A program made the position numbers and the translations under genes. A DNA stretch of 41,789 nt, from NCBI GenBank assembly GCA_017421025.1, contig JAFQME010000028.1, positions 1-41,789 of the forward strand. Reading direction: 5' to 3'. Under the pieces are notes generated by a model, which was given only the letters and a program-made list of their open reading frames with translations, had not been told where the DNA came from and did no database searches. Source of the DNA: Oscillospiraceae bacterium. Lineage in GTDB: Bacteria; Bacillota; Clostridia; Oscillospirales; JAAYXM01. How positions within the stretch are numbered: position 1 is the first letter of the stretch; each line of letters opens with the position of its first letter. Positions 11,716 to 20,428 of this stretch are shown here, piece after piece.

Positions 11716-11764
11716 AATAACAAACAGAGGGGAAGGATTTCAACCTACTCCTCTGTTTGTTATT
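11716..11764 (+). terminator. Long hairpin ending the cassette
   Basis: A 15-bp perfect stem, AATAACAAACAGAGG (11716-11730) pairing with 11750-11764, around a 19-base loop, 14 bases after the stop of gene 5. The 3' flank is only moderately T-rich, so termination may be Rho-assisted or the hairpin may protect the 3' end. The following 11765-11925 shows no gene. Confidence 0.6.
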
Positions 11765-11925
11765 CATTTGGCAAAACTACGCAGTGTCATATGAATAACT
11801 TTTACAGACGGTTCGCTCAACTCGGATTGATCAACCCCTTTCATCATTCCGATTTTACGCTTTCTAAATTAACGATTCCGCACAAATGTAAAAACACTCA
11901 TAATCCTGACAGTCCTGTATTGCTC

Positions 11926-11953
11926 TTGATTTTTGCATAAACTATGATAAAAT
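11926..11953 (+). promoter_or_regulatory. Promoter of the acetyltransferase gene
   Basis: TTGATT (11926-11931), a 16-bp spacer, then TAAAAT (11948-11953). It lies about 90 bp upstream of the GNAT start. Confidence 0.6.
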
Positions 11954-11969
11954 AACATTATCATAGTTT
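11939..11969. promoter_or_regulatory. Operator-like inverted repeat over the -10 box
   Basis: AAACTATGATAA (11939-11950) and its perfect reverse complement (11958-11969) flank a seven-base centre and cover the -10 hexamer. This is the arrangement expected for a dimeric repressor. It is AT-rich and lacks a T-tail, so it is a poor terminator. No cognate regulator is adjacent. Confidence 0.55.
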
Positions 11970-12042
11970 GCTGTGTTTATTATGGTGGAGTGGACAAGTT
12001 TGTATCTGTCGATTATTTCCTCCATAACAAAGAGGTATTAAG

Positions 12043-12669
12043 ATGTCAAATTCAAAGTATCATTGCAGGAAAGCCACGCAAGCTGACTCTGCTGAAAAAA
12101 TTGCACAGTATCTTCACCTCACTGATCCATATATTTATCCGTTTATCTGCAAAAACGCTAATGACCCTTCCTGGATTTCCTTCATACAACACTGTATGAA
12201 AACCGAAGGGAATCTGTTTCACATTGACCACCTCTCGGTTGTATTATGTAACGATGAAATTGTCGGTGTTTCATGTGTAATCCCCTGTGGTAAAGCACTG
12301 AGTTTTTTGGATTCAATTGAAATTCCAACTCCTATTCAAGACAGCTTACGTGCGGTTGCAGATGGTTATTTCAACCCATTTCTGTCAGACTCCATGGAGT
12401 TAAGCGGCTATAACATTGCAAACATCTGCATTGACGAAAACCACCGTGGTCAAGGCATTGGTTCTCTTTTCATGACCCATTGCATCGAAACATATGGGAC
12501 TCACCCTATTCACCTTGATACGATTGCATCCAATGAACCTGCGATTCGGTTATATCAAAAATTCGGATTTCAAATCACAAAAGAATATCTAGGATTCTCA
12601 GGAAACGATTCACTACTGCCTTGTTATCATATGTTATATACCAAAAACACTGAAAACAATCTATTTTAA
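12043..12669 (+). CDS. GNAT family N-acetyltransferase
   Basis: A 208-residue GCN5-related acetyltransferase that would transfer an acetyl group from acetyl-CoA to an unknown amine. The acetyl-CoA loop is visible as HRGQGIGS after NICIDEN (about 135-147), followed by the C-terminal pattern SNEPAIRLYQKFGF of the fold. No signal peptide. The start has AGAGG seven bases upstream. The lipoprotein gene starts 15 bases after it, so the two may be cotranscribed. The palindromic site over its promoter suggests repressor control. Confidence 0.85.
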   Translation: MSNSKYHCRKATQADSAEKIAQYLHLTDPYIYPFICKNANDPSWISFIQHCMKTEGNLFHIDHLSVVLCNDEIVGVSCVIPCGKALSFLDSIEIPTPIQDSLRAVADGYFNPFLSDSMELSGYNIANICIDENHRGQGIGSLFMTHCIETYGTHPIHLDTIASNEPAIRLYQKFGFQITKEYLGFSGNDSLLPCYHMLYTKNTENNLF

Positions 12670-12684
12670 AAAGGATGTGTTATA

Positions 12685-13716
12685 ATGAAACGATTGATTG
12701 CGCTGACTTTGACTTTGGTGGTCACCCTTTGCGGCTGCTCATTTGATCTTGATGATCTCACAAAGTATTTGCCGTTTGGGAATAACTCCGTGCCGCTGAT
12801 TGAGCCGATTGAAACAGTCCCGGAAACGCCGTCCGAGCCTGTGGTCGATGTGACCCCCGAGCCGCAGCCGGAAGTTTCCGCTCCGGATTACACCGGATTG
12901 TGGGAACACAAGGAATACCCGGACCCGTACGGCATTGTGATTTACGAAGCAAGCGATACACACTTAAGCTTTGATATCACCGCAGTCCGTGGCAACTACT
13001 CGCAAATCGCAACCTGCAAAGTAGAAAACGCACCGATAAACGGCAACACGGTAAACTTCTCTTTCACCGACAGTTTTGGAAACGCCGGCACCGGGTCATT
13101 GGTGTTCAGTGGAAATGAAATGACCGTTACCTACCATACGTTTGAACGACTCCTTGATGGCAACTGGGGGATTGATGCGGGCAGCGGCCGTTACACAAAA
13201 ACAAAAGAGATGGCCGAAATGCCAAACTATAACCCGGATGATTACGAGAGTTTTTCCTCGGATGACTTTGCTACTTACGAAGACACCCCGTCCACGATCA
13301 CTTGGCCGGCAACCAACGGGATCAAAACCTATCTGCCGGGAAACAGCAATGTTGTGGTATATGAGAGCCCGACCTCTACCAAGAAATACGGCGAAATCTT
13401 CACCACAGACGTGGTAACCATTTGCGGACATGACGCAGCGTCCAATCGTTTGATTGTCAACTATCCGATCGCAGGCGGCAAAACCAAGACCGGATACATT
13501 GATGCAGAAAAGATCATTTCCTGCGACTTCAATGTCGCAGTTGATGTTTGGGAAGCAACGCACCAGATCACCACGTATACACGGTTTGACGGCAAAACCG
13601 AATTCGGATACATCTCCCCGGGCGACACGGTCTATACCCTTGACGTTTGGGCAGGCTACAAACAAGTCATCTACCCGGTCAGCGGTGGTTACAAACTCGC
13701 TTGGATTCTTGAATAA
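12685..13716 (+). CDS. Lipoprotein with C-terminal SH3-like repeats
   Basis: A 343-residue exported lipoprotein. A short signal peptide ends at the lipobox LCGC, predicting lipidation at about Cys18. A Pro/Glu-rich linker (about 35-70) leads to a beta-rich domain (about 70-165). The C-terminal half contains two SH3b-like units (about 210-275 and 280-343) with the pattern of short beta strands seen in bacterial cell-wall-binding SH3 domains. AAGGA precedes the ATG. It probably sits on the outer membrane face and may contact the wall; no catalytic motif is seen. Confidence 0.75.
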   Translation: MKRLIALTLTLVVTLCGCSFDLDDLTKYLPFGNNSVPLIEPIETVPETPSEPVVDVTPEPQPEVSAPDYTGLWEHKEYPDPYGIVIYEASDTHLSFDITAVRGNYSQIATCKVENAPINGNTVNFSFTDSFGNAGTGSLVFSGNEMTVTYHTFERLLDGNWGIDAGSGRYTKTKEMAEMPNYNPDDYESFSSDDFATYEDTPSTITWPATNGIKTYLPGNSNVVVYESPTSTKKYGEIFTTDVVTICGHDAASNRLIVNYPIAGGKTKTGYIDAEKIISCDFNVAVDVWEATHQITTYTRFDGKTEFGYISPGDTVYTLDVWAGYKQVIYPVSGGYKLAWILE

Positions 13717-13754
13717 AAAAGCAGCGGAGTGACTTCATTTTCGCAAAGACAACG

Positions 13755-13793
13755 AAAAAGCACCGATGATCCTGACGGATATCGGTGCTTTTT
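13755..13793. terminator. Bidirectional terminator between convergent genes
   Basis: A 13-bp perfect stem AAAAAGCACCGAT (13755-13767) pairs with 13781-13793, with T/A runs on both sides. It separates the lipoprotein gene from the convergent SLH/M15 gene. It is part of a dispersed repeat also found near 21130. Confidence 0.8.
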
Positions 13794-13833
13794 GATGTCG
13801 TATTTGCGGGAAAGGGCGGGCCAAAACCGATTC
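13755..13833. repeat. Dispersed hairpin repeat, copy 1
   Basis: About 80 bases closely match 21130-21208: the hairpin, then a shared tail containing TATTTGCGG, AAAGGGCGGG and AAAACCGATT. The stem arms outside the terminator core are less perfectly paired than in copy 2. Confidence 0.75.
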
Positions 13834-13836
13834 TTG

Positions 13837-15468
13837 TTACGTTCCCATGTAGGAGAAGTGCATGTAGTCTCTGGTGCTGTACCAGGCATCACCGCCCCAG
13901 GTAAAGCCATATTTTTCAAAAGCACGGACCACATCGCCGTACGGTTTGATGGAATACGGGCTGACACCGGGCTTCCAGAACGATCCGACAACCGTTCCGT
14001 TGCTGTAAATACAGTAGTTTTCATTCGAGTTGATATCGATTGCGGTACCGTAGTTATGCTCACTGGTTGCGCTTGAGCGCCACTGGTAGCCGCCGAGGTC
14101 TTTGATCGGGAATTTTTCAGGACCGTTATAGATTTCCTGGAACACCAGTTTTACCTTATCGGCAATCACGTGGTGAACGGTGACGCTCGCAGTGGAGGAG
14201 ACTTTCTTGCCGTTTTTGAGTTTCCACACCGGGACACTGATGGTACGCATCAGCTTTCCTGCGTCTGCTTTTGCCGACGGGAAATTATCCATGATCTTGT
14301 TGTAATCACCGTAGTAAACTTTCTCGGTGTAGAGTTCGGTTTTGGAAGTATACCCACCGGAGGAAACCTGAATGGTATATTTCTTGTTCGGGTTTGCCTG
14401 GAAGGTATAGCTGCTTGCGGTCGGGACCGTTGCACTAAACGGAGCATTCGGGGTGATCCATGCGCCATGATCGTTGATACGCTGCTCGGTAACAGTGACG
14501 GTATACGCACCGCTACCCGGGAAACGAGACCATTTTACGGTAACCGGACCCATCTTATGCATGGAATAATCCGGAGTGATGATGATTTTGCTGTCGGTAT
14601 AGACCTTGACCGGCTCGGAGAATACACCGTCCTGCTCTGCAAAGATGTAATAGATGCAGTTGGTATTAAAGGAGTACGGGTAGGTGAGCACGTTGTTGTT
14701 GTGGTCGCAAGAGCCCAACAACTTGAGATATGAAGTTTCGGGTGCAACCTTTACCGCATAGAGTTTGTATTTTCCGTACAACTGGAACACAAAGCGAATG
14801 TTGTTCTTGGTGACCAAACACTGCTCATTGACCGGAGAGGTAATGACCGGTCGGTTTTTGGTCTTCAGATTGCCGGAGCGGACAATGAGTGCCAGCGCCT
14901 GCTCGTATGTAATGTGATTATTGGGACGGAACGTGTTGTTCTCATACCCTTTGATGACACCTTCAATGCTTGCAATCCGTACATACGGCTTTGCCCAATC
15001 ACTGATGTACTTCCCATCGACGAATCTGGAAACGTCACGGTTGGAAAGATCAAGCGTTCTGCCGTGCACTGCGGCTTTGAAGGAAATGATGATTTTTGCC
15101 ATTTCCTGACGGGTGGTGTACTTTCTCGGCGAGAAGGTGGTCGCACTTGTTCCGGTCATAATACCGAGTTCATTGAGTGCGTTGATCTTATAGTTATACA
15201 CATCGGTGTACGGAGAACCATAGCTGTACGGCGCATCTCCGGTCATATTCTCGTAGGCGTCATACAAAAGTTCCGCAAGATCCTCACGCAGGATGGGTGC
15301 GGTATAATCTCGGATGTAATCTTCTTTGTCGATCAGACCTGCCATGGTGGCATACTTAAGACCACTGGTTCCCCACGGGCTGATTTTGTAAGTCGCAGAT
15401 GCGCTTGTCACAAGCAAAACCGTGAGCACGGTAAGAATCAGCGACGCCAAAAAATAACGTTTTTTCAT
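13837..15468 (-). CDS. SLH-domain D-Ala-D-Ala carboxypeptidase-type (M15) protein
   Basis: A 543-residue secreted protein. A signal peptide (1-26, ending SASA) is followed by three SLH repeats (about 30-80, 85-140, 150-210) that would anchor it to secondary cell-wall polymer. A beta-rich middle comes next, then a C-terminal M15/VanY-type zinc peptidase. The zinc site is visible: His471 and Asp478 in SEHNYGTAID, and His537 in DYMHF. The family trims peptidoglycan stem peptides. ATG 15468 is preferred over an in-frame upstream start at 15519 because AGGAGG precedes it and it begins the signal peptide. Transcribed divergently from the PHP gene from a consensus promoter. Confidence 0.88.
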   Translation of the reverse strand: MKKRYFLASLILTVLTVLLVTSASATYKISPWGTSGLKYATMAGLIDKEDYIRDYTAPILREDLAELLYDAYENMTGDAPYSYGSPYTDVYNYKINALNELGIMTGTSATTFSPRKYTTRQEMAKIIISFKAAVHGRTLDLSNRDVSRFVDGKYISDWAKPYVRIASIEGVIKGYENNTFRPNNHITYEQALALIVRSGNLKTKNRPVITSPVNEQCLVTKNNIRFVFQLYGKYKLYAVKVAPETSYLKLLGSCDHNNNVLTYPYSFNTNCIYYIFAEQDGVFSEPVKVYTDSKIIITPDYSMHKMGPVTVKWSRFPGSGAYTVTVTEQRINDHGAWITPNAPFSATVPTASSYTFQANPNKKYTIQVSSGGYTSKTELYTEKVYYGDYNKIMDNFPSAKADAGKLMRTISVPVWKLKNGKKVSSTASVTVHHVIADKVKLVFQEIYNGPEKFPIKDLGGYQWRSSATSEHNYGTAIDINSNENYCIYSNGTVVGSFWKPGVSPYSIKPYGDVVRAFEKYGFTWGGDAWYSTRDYMHFSYMGT

Positions 15469-15497
15469 ATTCGTCCTCCTGTTTTTTTTGCAAGGAG

Positions 15498-15527
15498 TTG
15501 ACAACTTCTTGCAATTCAAGATAATAT
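15498..15527 (+). promoter_or_regulatory. Promoter of the PHP gene
   Basis: TTGACA (15498-15503), 18 bp, TAATAT (15522-15527). It is back to back with the minus-strand promoter in the same 113-bp gap. Confidence 0.65.
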
Positions 15528-15531
15528 GAAT

Positions 15532-15560
15532 ATTATAGTTTCAAAGACCTCTTTTGTCAA
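15532..15560 (-). promoter_or_regulatory. Consensus promoter of the SLH/M15 gene
   Basis: Minus strand TTGACA (15560-15555), 17 bp, TATAAT (15537-15532): a perfect sigma-A match. Confidence 0.85.
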
Positions 15561-15581
15561 TCAATTCCAGGAGGTGTTTCC

Positions 15582-16421
15582 ATGAAAACGTGCGATTTGC
15601 ACACACATTCGATCTATTCTGACGGGACGTGTACACCGAAAGAGATCATCGATTTGGCGATGGAAATCGGTTTGGCTGCGGTTGCACTTTGTGACCACAA
15701 CACAGTAGACGGGCTGCCCGTGTTTTTGGAGTCTGCCAAAGGCTCCCCCATTGAGGCAATTGCAGGGGCAGAGTTTTCGGTGGACTATCACGGGAGAGAA
15801 CTTCATCTTCTCGCTCTTTTCATTCCCGAGTGTCAATTTGACAAGGTCTCCGACTTGATGGCAGAGGTCAACGAGCGCAAGCGTAAGAGTAATCAGGAGT
15901 TGATCGCAGCACTGAACCGGGCTGGATACCGCATTGATTATGCGCAGCTCTGCGCATCCACACCAAATGGGAAATTCAACCGTGCCCATGTCGCCGCCGA
16001 GCTCACACGGATGGGCGAGGTCGCATCCATCAAAACGGCTTTTGACACCCTGCTTTCCCCCAAAGCCGGGTACTACAAAGAGCCAAAGCGACTTGATTTC
16101 TTTGAGATGATTGAATTTGTAACCTCTATCGGTGCAGTGCCGGTCTTGGCACACCCGTTTCTCAACCTGCAAAAAGACGAGTTGGAAACTCTACTCCCGA
16201 TTGCAAAAGAAGCAGGGCTTGCGGGGATGGAATGTTACTATTCGGAATACGATGAAAACACCACGAAAACCGCATTGCAACTCGCCCGACGTTTCGGGTT
16301 AAAGCCCAGCGGCGGCAGCGATTTCCACGGGGACAACAAACCCGGCATCCGACTCGGCATCGGTCACGGCAATTTGAAAATCCCCTATGAATGGGCAGAA
16401 ACGTTCAAAAACGAGGCGTAG
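15582..16421 (+). CDS. PHP-domain phosphoesterase (TrpH/RNase AM-like)
   Basis: A 279-residue PHP-family metal-dependent phosphoesterase. The N-terminal DLHTHSIYSDGT (metal-binding His7, His9), CDHNTVDG (about 39-46), a later AHP near residue 188 and GSDFHGDN near the C-terminus give the usual His/Asp metal ligands. Relatives hydrolyse nucleoside 3',5'-bisphosphates or short RNA 5' ends; the exact substrate cannot be read from sequence. AGGAGGTG lies upstream of the ATG. Cytoplasmic, single gene. Confidence 0.88.
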   Translation: MKTCDLHTHSIYSDGTCTPKEIIDLAMEIGLAAVALCDHNTVDGLPVFLESAKGSPIEAIAGAEFSVDYHGRELHLLALFIPECQFDKVSDLMAEVNERKRKSNQELIAALNRAGYRIDYAQLCASTPNGKFNRAHVAAELTRMGEVASIKTAFDTLLSPKAGYYKEPKRLDFFEMIEFVTSIGAVPVLAHPFLNLQKDELETLLPIAKEAGLAGMECYYSEYDENTTKTALQLARRFGLKPSGGSDFHGDNKPGIRLGIGHGNLKIPYEWAETFKNEA

Positions 16422-16444
16422 GAACACACCCAACGCCTCGTTTT
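16408..16444. terminator. Bidirectional terminator, PHP and TIR-TPR genes
   Basis: AAAACGAGGCGT (16408-16419) pairs perfectly with 16433-16444; the plus side continues into T-rich sequence. It sits between two convergent genes and overlaps the PHP stop codon. Confidence 0.8.
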
Positions 16445-16447
16445 CTC

Positions 16448-18763
16448 TTATTTTGCGCAAAAAACACTTTTGATCCCATCCCAAAACTTCTTCAGTAAGA
16501 ACACGACTTGTGTCCGACGTTTCAAACGACTGGCAACCGCTTTTAAGTTGCGTAACGCGGCAAGCGTATCCGGATGTTCTTTTCCTAACCTCTTGTATCT
16601 CAATTCATAAACTTTGTACATCAGTTCCAATGCCTTTAGATACTCATTAACGTCTATATAGGCAACCACCAAATTATTCATAATACCCAACGTATCCGGA
16701 TCTTCTTCGCCGAAAGCGTTACAGTATAGCATATATAGTTTTTTTCTCAGTTCCAGAGTTTTTTGATATTCACCGATTTCCCGATAAACACGTGCTAAAG
16801 TGGACAAAACCTCTATCGTTTTCGGATGATCTTCTCCTAACAATTTGCATCTTTGTTCATATACTTTTTCCAGAAAAGACAATCTTTTTTTGTGATCACT
16901 CAAATCTCTGCAGACCAACAACACACCATTCAACGAATCCAAAGTATTGGGGTGCTCTTCTCCTAATACTTTGCATCTTAATTCATACACTTTTTCGTAC
17001 AATTCTAACGCCTTTTCATAACCACAAAGTTTTCTGTATGTAGCCGCAAGATTGTTCAACGTCCACAAAGTGTCCGGATGTTCTTCGCCTAAGATTTTGC
17101 ATCGTAGTGTATATACTTTTTCTTCCAGTTCCAATTGTTTTTGGGGTTTCCCGAATTTACCGTAGGTAACCGCCAAATTGCCCAAAGAGAGCAGTGTATC
17201 CGGGTGTTCTTCGCCTAAAATTTTACATCTGAGTGCGTATGCCTTTTTGTCCAGTTCCAATGCCTTTTGTATTTCTCCAAGTTTTGTATAAGCAAGTGCT
17301 AGATTACTCAAAGATGTCAGCGCATCCGGGTGTTCCTCTCCTAAAATTGTACATCTCTGTTCGTATGCCTTTTCTTTTAATTCCAATGCCTTTTTGAGCT
17401 CACCAACGTCACTATAGAAACTCCCCAAATTACTTAAAGAGATTAGCGTCGAGGGATCCTCTGATCCTAACACTTTACATTTAATTGCATATACCTTTTC
17501 TTCTATTTCTATTGCTTTTTGGTACTCACCAAGCCTCCAGTGAACAATTGTCAGATCACTCAAAGCTGCCAGTGTATTCGGATGTTTTTCCCCAAATTCT
17601 TTTGTGTAATGCTCTACAATTTTCTTCGCCCAAATGATCGATTTTCGGTAGTCAACTTTCACTCCAACTCCTTTGTTGTAGAGCTGATAGAGTTTTTTTA
17701 TTGCTTCCAAAAGTCCAGCTTCTGCGGCGGAGGTAATAAGGTTCACGCCACGCTCACGGTTGACCTCCACATCAATGCCGTCAAAATATGCAAGCCCAAT
17801 GAGAAAGGTATGTTCTGGGGTGTTATTGGACGAGATTGCGATGTTTGAGGTTGTTTCCAAAAGACGAGCACGAAATTCCTCATCATCTACACGAACCGGA
17901 TTTTCAACGTGAATGGCAGAGAGTCTATCCCGGTCAGTATCTTCCATTTCAACCGCAAAGATGTCGATTCCGGTTTTTTCTTTCTTACAGCGTGCAAGGG
18001 GAAGTTCGGTAGAGACCACATAATTCTCCCGTTCAACCCCATTTTGATCTATCACGGTCTCTAAAAGGTGCGGAGTGACGAGTAGCGTAAAGAGCTTGCA
18101 ATCATCCAAGACCTTCTCGATGTTTGCCCGAAAGCTCTCGCCCGGGGTCAAAAACTCATCAAACCAGATTGCAATGTCCTGACATTCCGGGTTTGCATGA
18201 ATCAAACGCATGAGCTCGTTTGCATATTTGCGATCCTTTTTTCGATAACTGAGAAAGATGTATGCATCGAACGCAGCACGGATGCGCTGTGCCATCTCAT
18301 CACTGACGAGGACTGATTGCAGATACTTTTTGAGTTTTTCCGCATAGGAAATCTCGGTCATATCCGTGCTGAACGGATTGAGATATTGCAGTTCTCCAAA
18401 TTTGTCTGGTCTGGAATAAATAGAATCAAGTCCTGCCTCCATCATAATAGGAAGCACCGGGATGTGATTTTGAAGTGCATAGGGGATATCCTCATCCATA
18501 GCACGATTTGGCGTTGTAAGAAGCTTGAGAGTAACCGGCACCACAAACAGGTTGTTGCGCCCGAGATCCACATCTTTTTCATCTTCGGCAATTTGTGCAG
18601 TCATATCTTCGGTATAGTAAATCGCACAGTCATGTGTTTGGAACAAATCTTCACAGATTTTCTCAAAATACACTGCGAAATCGTCGGGATGACAGGTGAA
18701 ATACACCCTCGATTTTTTCCCGATTTCAATTTGGTTCTTCGTTCTTACTTCAAACACTTCCAT
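16448..18763 (-). CDS. TIR-domain protein with Sel1-like and nine 42-residue TPR repeats
   Basis: A 771-residue protein. Residues 15-150 look like a divergent first TIR-like fold (RVYFTCHPDD start). Residues 166-300 are a clear TIR domain (DAYIFLSYRKKDR) with WFDEF at 200-204. Glu203 is where NAD-cleaving TIR domains carry the catalytic glutamate. Residues 320-380 resemble Sel1 repeats. From about 394 there are nine units of exactly 42 residues marked by HPDTL-like motifs at 394, 436, 478, 520, 562, 604, 646, 688 and 730, as in kinesin-light-chain/NPHP-type TPRs. There is no signal peptide. TIR-TPR layouts occur in immune and signalling proteins. GGGGAG precedes the ATG; no clear promoter, so cotranscription with the asparaginase gene is possible. 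Confidence 0.9.
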   Translation of the reverse strand: MEVFEVRTKNQIEIGKKSRVYFTCHPDDFAVYFEKICEDLFQTHDCAIYYTEDMTAQIAEDEKDVDLGRNNLFVVPVTLKLLTTPNRAMDEDIPYALQNHIPVLPIMMEAGLDSIYSRPDKFGELQYLNPFSTDMTEISYAEKLKKYLQSVLVSDEMAQRIRAAFDAYIFLSYRKKDRKYANELMRLIHANPECQDIAIWFDEFLTPGESFRANIEKVLDDCKLFTLLVTPHLLETVIDQNGVERENYVVSTELPLARCKKEKTGIDIFAVEMEDTDRDRLSAIHVENPVRVDDEEFRARLLETTSNIAISSNNTPEHTFLIGLAYFDGIDVEVNRERGVNLITSAAEAGLLEAIKKLYQLYNKGVGVKVDYRKSIIWAKKIVEHYTKEFGEKHPNTLAALSDLTIVHWRLGEYQKAIEIEEKVYAIKCKVLGSEDPSTLISLSNLGSFYSDVGELKKALELKEKAYEQRCTILGEEHPDALTSLSNLALAYTKLGEIQKALELDKKAYALRCKILGEEHPDTLLSLGNLAVTYGKFGKPQKQLELEEKVYTLRCKILGEEHPDTLWTLNNLAATYRKLCGYEKALELYEKVYELRCKVLGEEHPNTLDSLNGVLLVCRDLSDHKKRLSFLEKVYEQRCKLLGEDHPKTIEVLSTLARVYREIGEYQKTLELRKKLYMLYCNAFGEEDPDTLGIMNNLVVAYIDVNEYLKALELMYKVYELRYKRLGKEHPDTLAALRNLKAVASRLKRRTQVVFLLKKFWDGIKSVFCAK

Positions 18764-18869
18764 GTCAACTCCCCTCTTTTGTTACCATTTGGAAGCCTGA
18801 TATTTTTTCATTTCCCCCTCGATTTCGGCAAAGCACTGCAACTCCGGTTGGTTACACAGTTTCCTCCAA

Positions 18870-19829
18870 TCACCCGTTGAGGATTTCCTGTGCGATTCGG
18901 GTGGTTGCAAGATTCCGCTCCAGGCTCATGCCCGCCCAGAGTTTCATATAGGCGGAAATTGCGGTAGAGTACGGGAGTGCATGAATTCCGAGGGCGTCAA
19001 ACGCCTTGGTACTTTCATAGCTGACCCCGGATTTGACATTGAGCGCAAACACCGGAATCCCCCGCTCTTGTGCCCGTTTGCAAAATGCCTTGAACGCTTC
19101 ACTTGCAGTATTGAGGGTGGCGGAATGGTAGGGTTTGAGCAAGACCGCCTGCACCCCGTCCAGACAATAGGAAAACGCATCGCCGGGTGCCGCAGTGACA
19201 AGCAAAACCCCTGAAGTTTCGGTGTAACGCACCACCCCGAGCGGAGCGGAATCCAAAAGGCTTCCGTGCACCGTGATTGTCCCGTCGTAGGTGGCATAGG
19301 GGGTCCCCTCAATCGAGAACAGGTCTGCACTGCACTCCCCATGCGCCAAAACATGGCTTGCGATGTGGAGGTCGGTTTTGGAATCTGTCGCATTGCGATG
19401 GCTGACAAACACACCGTTTCCCGCTCGGGCACGGATGAACTCCACCGCAGCTTCAAAGTTGGCATTTCCATTGGTGCGTGGGTCCTCCAGCGGGAAATCC
19501 GCCGAAACAAACACGATGGGAAGTTCACAGCCGCCAAAGGCATATTCGATTGCGGCTGCGGAATACTGGAGAGTATCGGTACCGTGGGTAATGATGATGC
19601 CGTCATAGCCGTTTTGGATGTGGAGCGCAACCGTCTCTTGCAGAAGATTGAGTTCCTGTGCGGAAAGCTGCTCACTCAGTACGGTGTACGGTGTGATCAC
19701 GGTAAACTCCGACGGATGGTAGGGGGCGTGTTCCAGCAACGTATCACGGGTGTCCGAGTCTAACCCCACCCAGCCATTTGATACACGGCTTCCGATGGTG
19801 CCGCCTGTAACGATCATAAGAATCTTCAT
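18870..19829 (-). CDS. L-asparaginase
   Basis: A 319-residue bacterial-type asparaginase converting L-asparagine to aspartate and ammonia. The two active-site segments are present: TGGTIGS (8-14, nucleophile Thr11) and THGTDTLQYS (81-90, Thr84-Asp85). No signal peptide, so a cytoplasmic type I enzyme is likely. GGTGAT lies upstream of the start. Divergent from the ECF transporter gene. Its last codons overlap the end of a short unassigned open frame. Confidence 0.92.
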   Translation of the reverse strand: MKILMIVTGGTIGSRVSNGWVGLDSDTRDTLLEHAPYHPSEFTVITPYTVLSEQLSAQELNLLQETVALHIQNGYDGIIITHGTDTLQYSAAAIEYAFGGCELPIVFVSADFPLEDPRTNGNANFEAAVEFIRARAGNGVFVSHRNATDSKTDLHIASHVLAHGECSADLFSIEGTPYATYDGTITVHGSLLDSAPLGVVRYTETSGVLLVTAAPGDAFSYCLDGVQAVLLKPYHSATLNTASEAFKAFCKRAQERGIPVFALNVKSGVSYESTKAFDALGIHALPYSTAISAYMKLWAGMSLERNLATTRIAQEILNG

Positions 19830-19860
19830 AAAATCACCGTTTTTATTCTATCACAGCACA

Positions 19861-19889
19861 TTGATTTTCGCAATGCGTCATGGTATACT
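19861..19889 (+). promoter_or_regulatory. Promoter of the ECF/kinase operon
   Basis: TTGATT (19861-19866), 17 bp, TATACT (19884-19889), 23 bp before the ATG. No riboswitch fits in this short leader. Confidence 0.7.
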
Positions 19890-19912
19890 GAACTGCAGAA
19901 AGAAGGTTTGGT

Positions 19913-20428
19913 ATGAAACAGATGAGCAAGGTGCGCCGCCTGGTATTTTCAGCGGTATTTTTGGCACTCGGGTATTTACTCCCGTTTGTGACCGGGCAAA
20001 TCCCGGAAATCGGGAAAATGCTCTGCCCGATGCACATTCCCGTGCTTCTGTGCGGATTCCTTTGCGGCGGTGTGTTTGGCATGGCAGTGGGGTTTCTCAC
20101 CCCGCTTTTACGCTCGCTGACCCTGGGCATCCCGGTGTTTTTCCCCTCGGCGCTGTGCATGGCGTTTGAACTCATGACATATGGCTTGGTTGCAGGTTTG
20201 TTGCACACACATCTCCCAAAGAAAAAATGGGCAATTTACCTCTCGCTCGTGCTTTCCATGGTGATTGGTCGTCTGGTTTGGGGGGCTGCTTGTTTTCTCT
20301 GTATGGGCTTTGAATTTGGTTTTTCCGCATTCCTTGCAGGTGCGGTGACAAACGCACTGCCCGGAATTCTCATTCAGATTGTGTTGATTCCGATTTTGGT
20401 CATGGTTTTGGAGCGTGAGCGGAAATGA
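19913..20428 (+). CDS. ECF transporter S component
   Basis: A 171-residue, very hydrophobic protein with about five or six membrane segments and the short N-terminal basic start (KVRRLVFSAVFLALGYLLPF) typical of energy-coupling-factor S components, which bind a vitamin or related micronutrient and share a common EcfAAT engine. Ligand unknown. AGAAGG precedes the ATG. Its last four bases overlap the next gene's ATG, so the two products are translationally coupled. Confidence 0.82.
   Translation: MKQMSKVRRLVFSAVFLALGYLLPFVTGQIPEIGKMLCPMHIPVLLCGFLCGGVFGMAVGFLTPLLRSLTLGIPVFFPSALCMAFELMTYGLVAGLLHTHLPKKKWAIYLSLVLSMVIGRLVWGAACFLCMGFEFGFSAFLAGAVTNALPGILIQIVLIPILVMVLERERK

Noticed and set aside
11990..12199. 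69-codon frame overlapping the acetyltransferase start
   Set aside because: Out of frame with a clear GNAT gene and without homology signs.
16570..17590. CRISPR-like periodic repeats
   Set aside because: The 126-bp periodicity is the coding sequence of the 42-residue TPR units, not short repeats with unique spacers.
18782..18880. Short minus-strand frame ending in EMKKYQASKW, after the asparaginase gene
   Set aside because: No proper start with a ribosome site; it could be a remnant or chance frame, and I cannot show it is translated.
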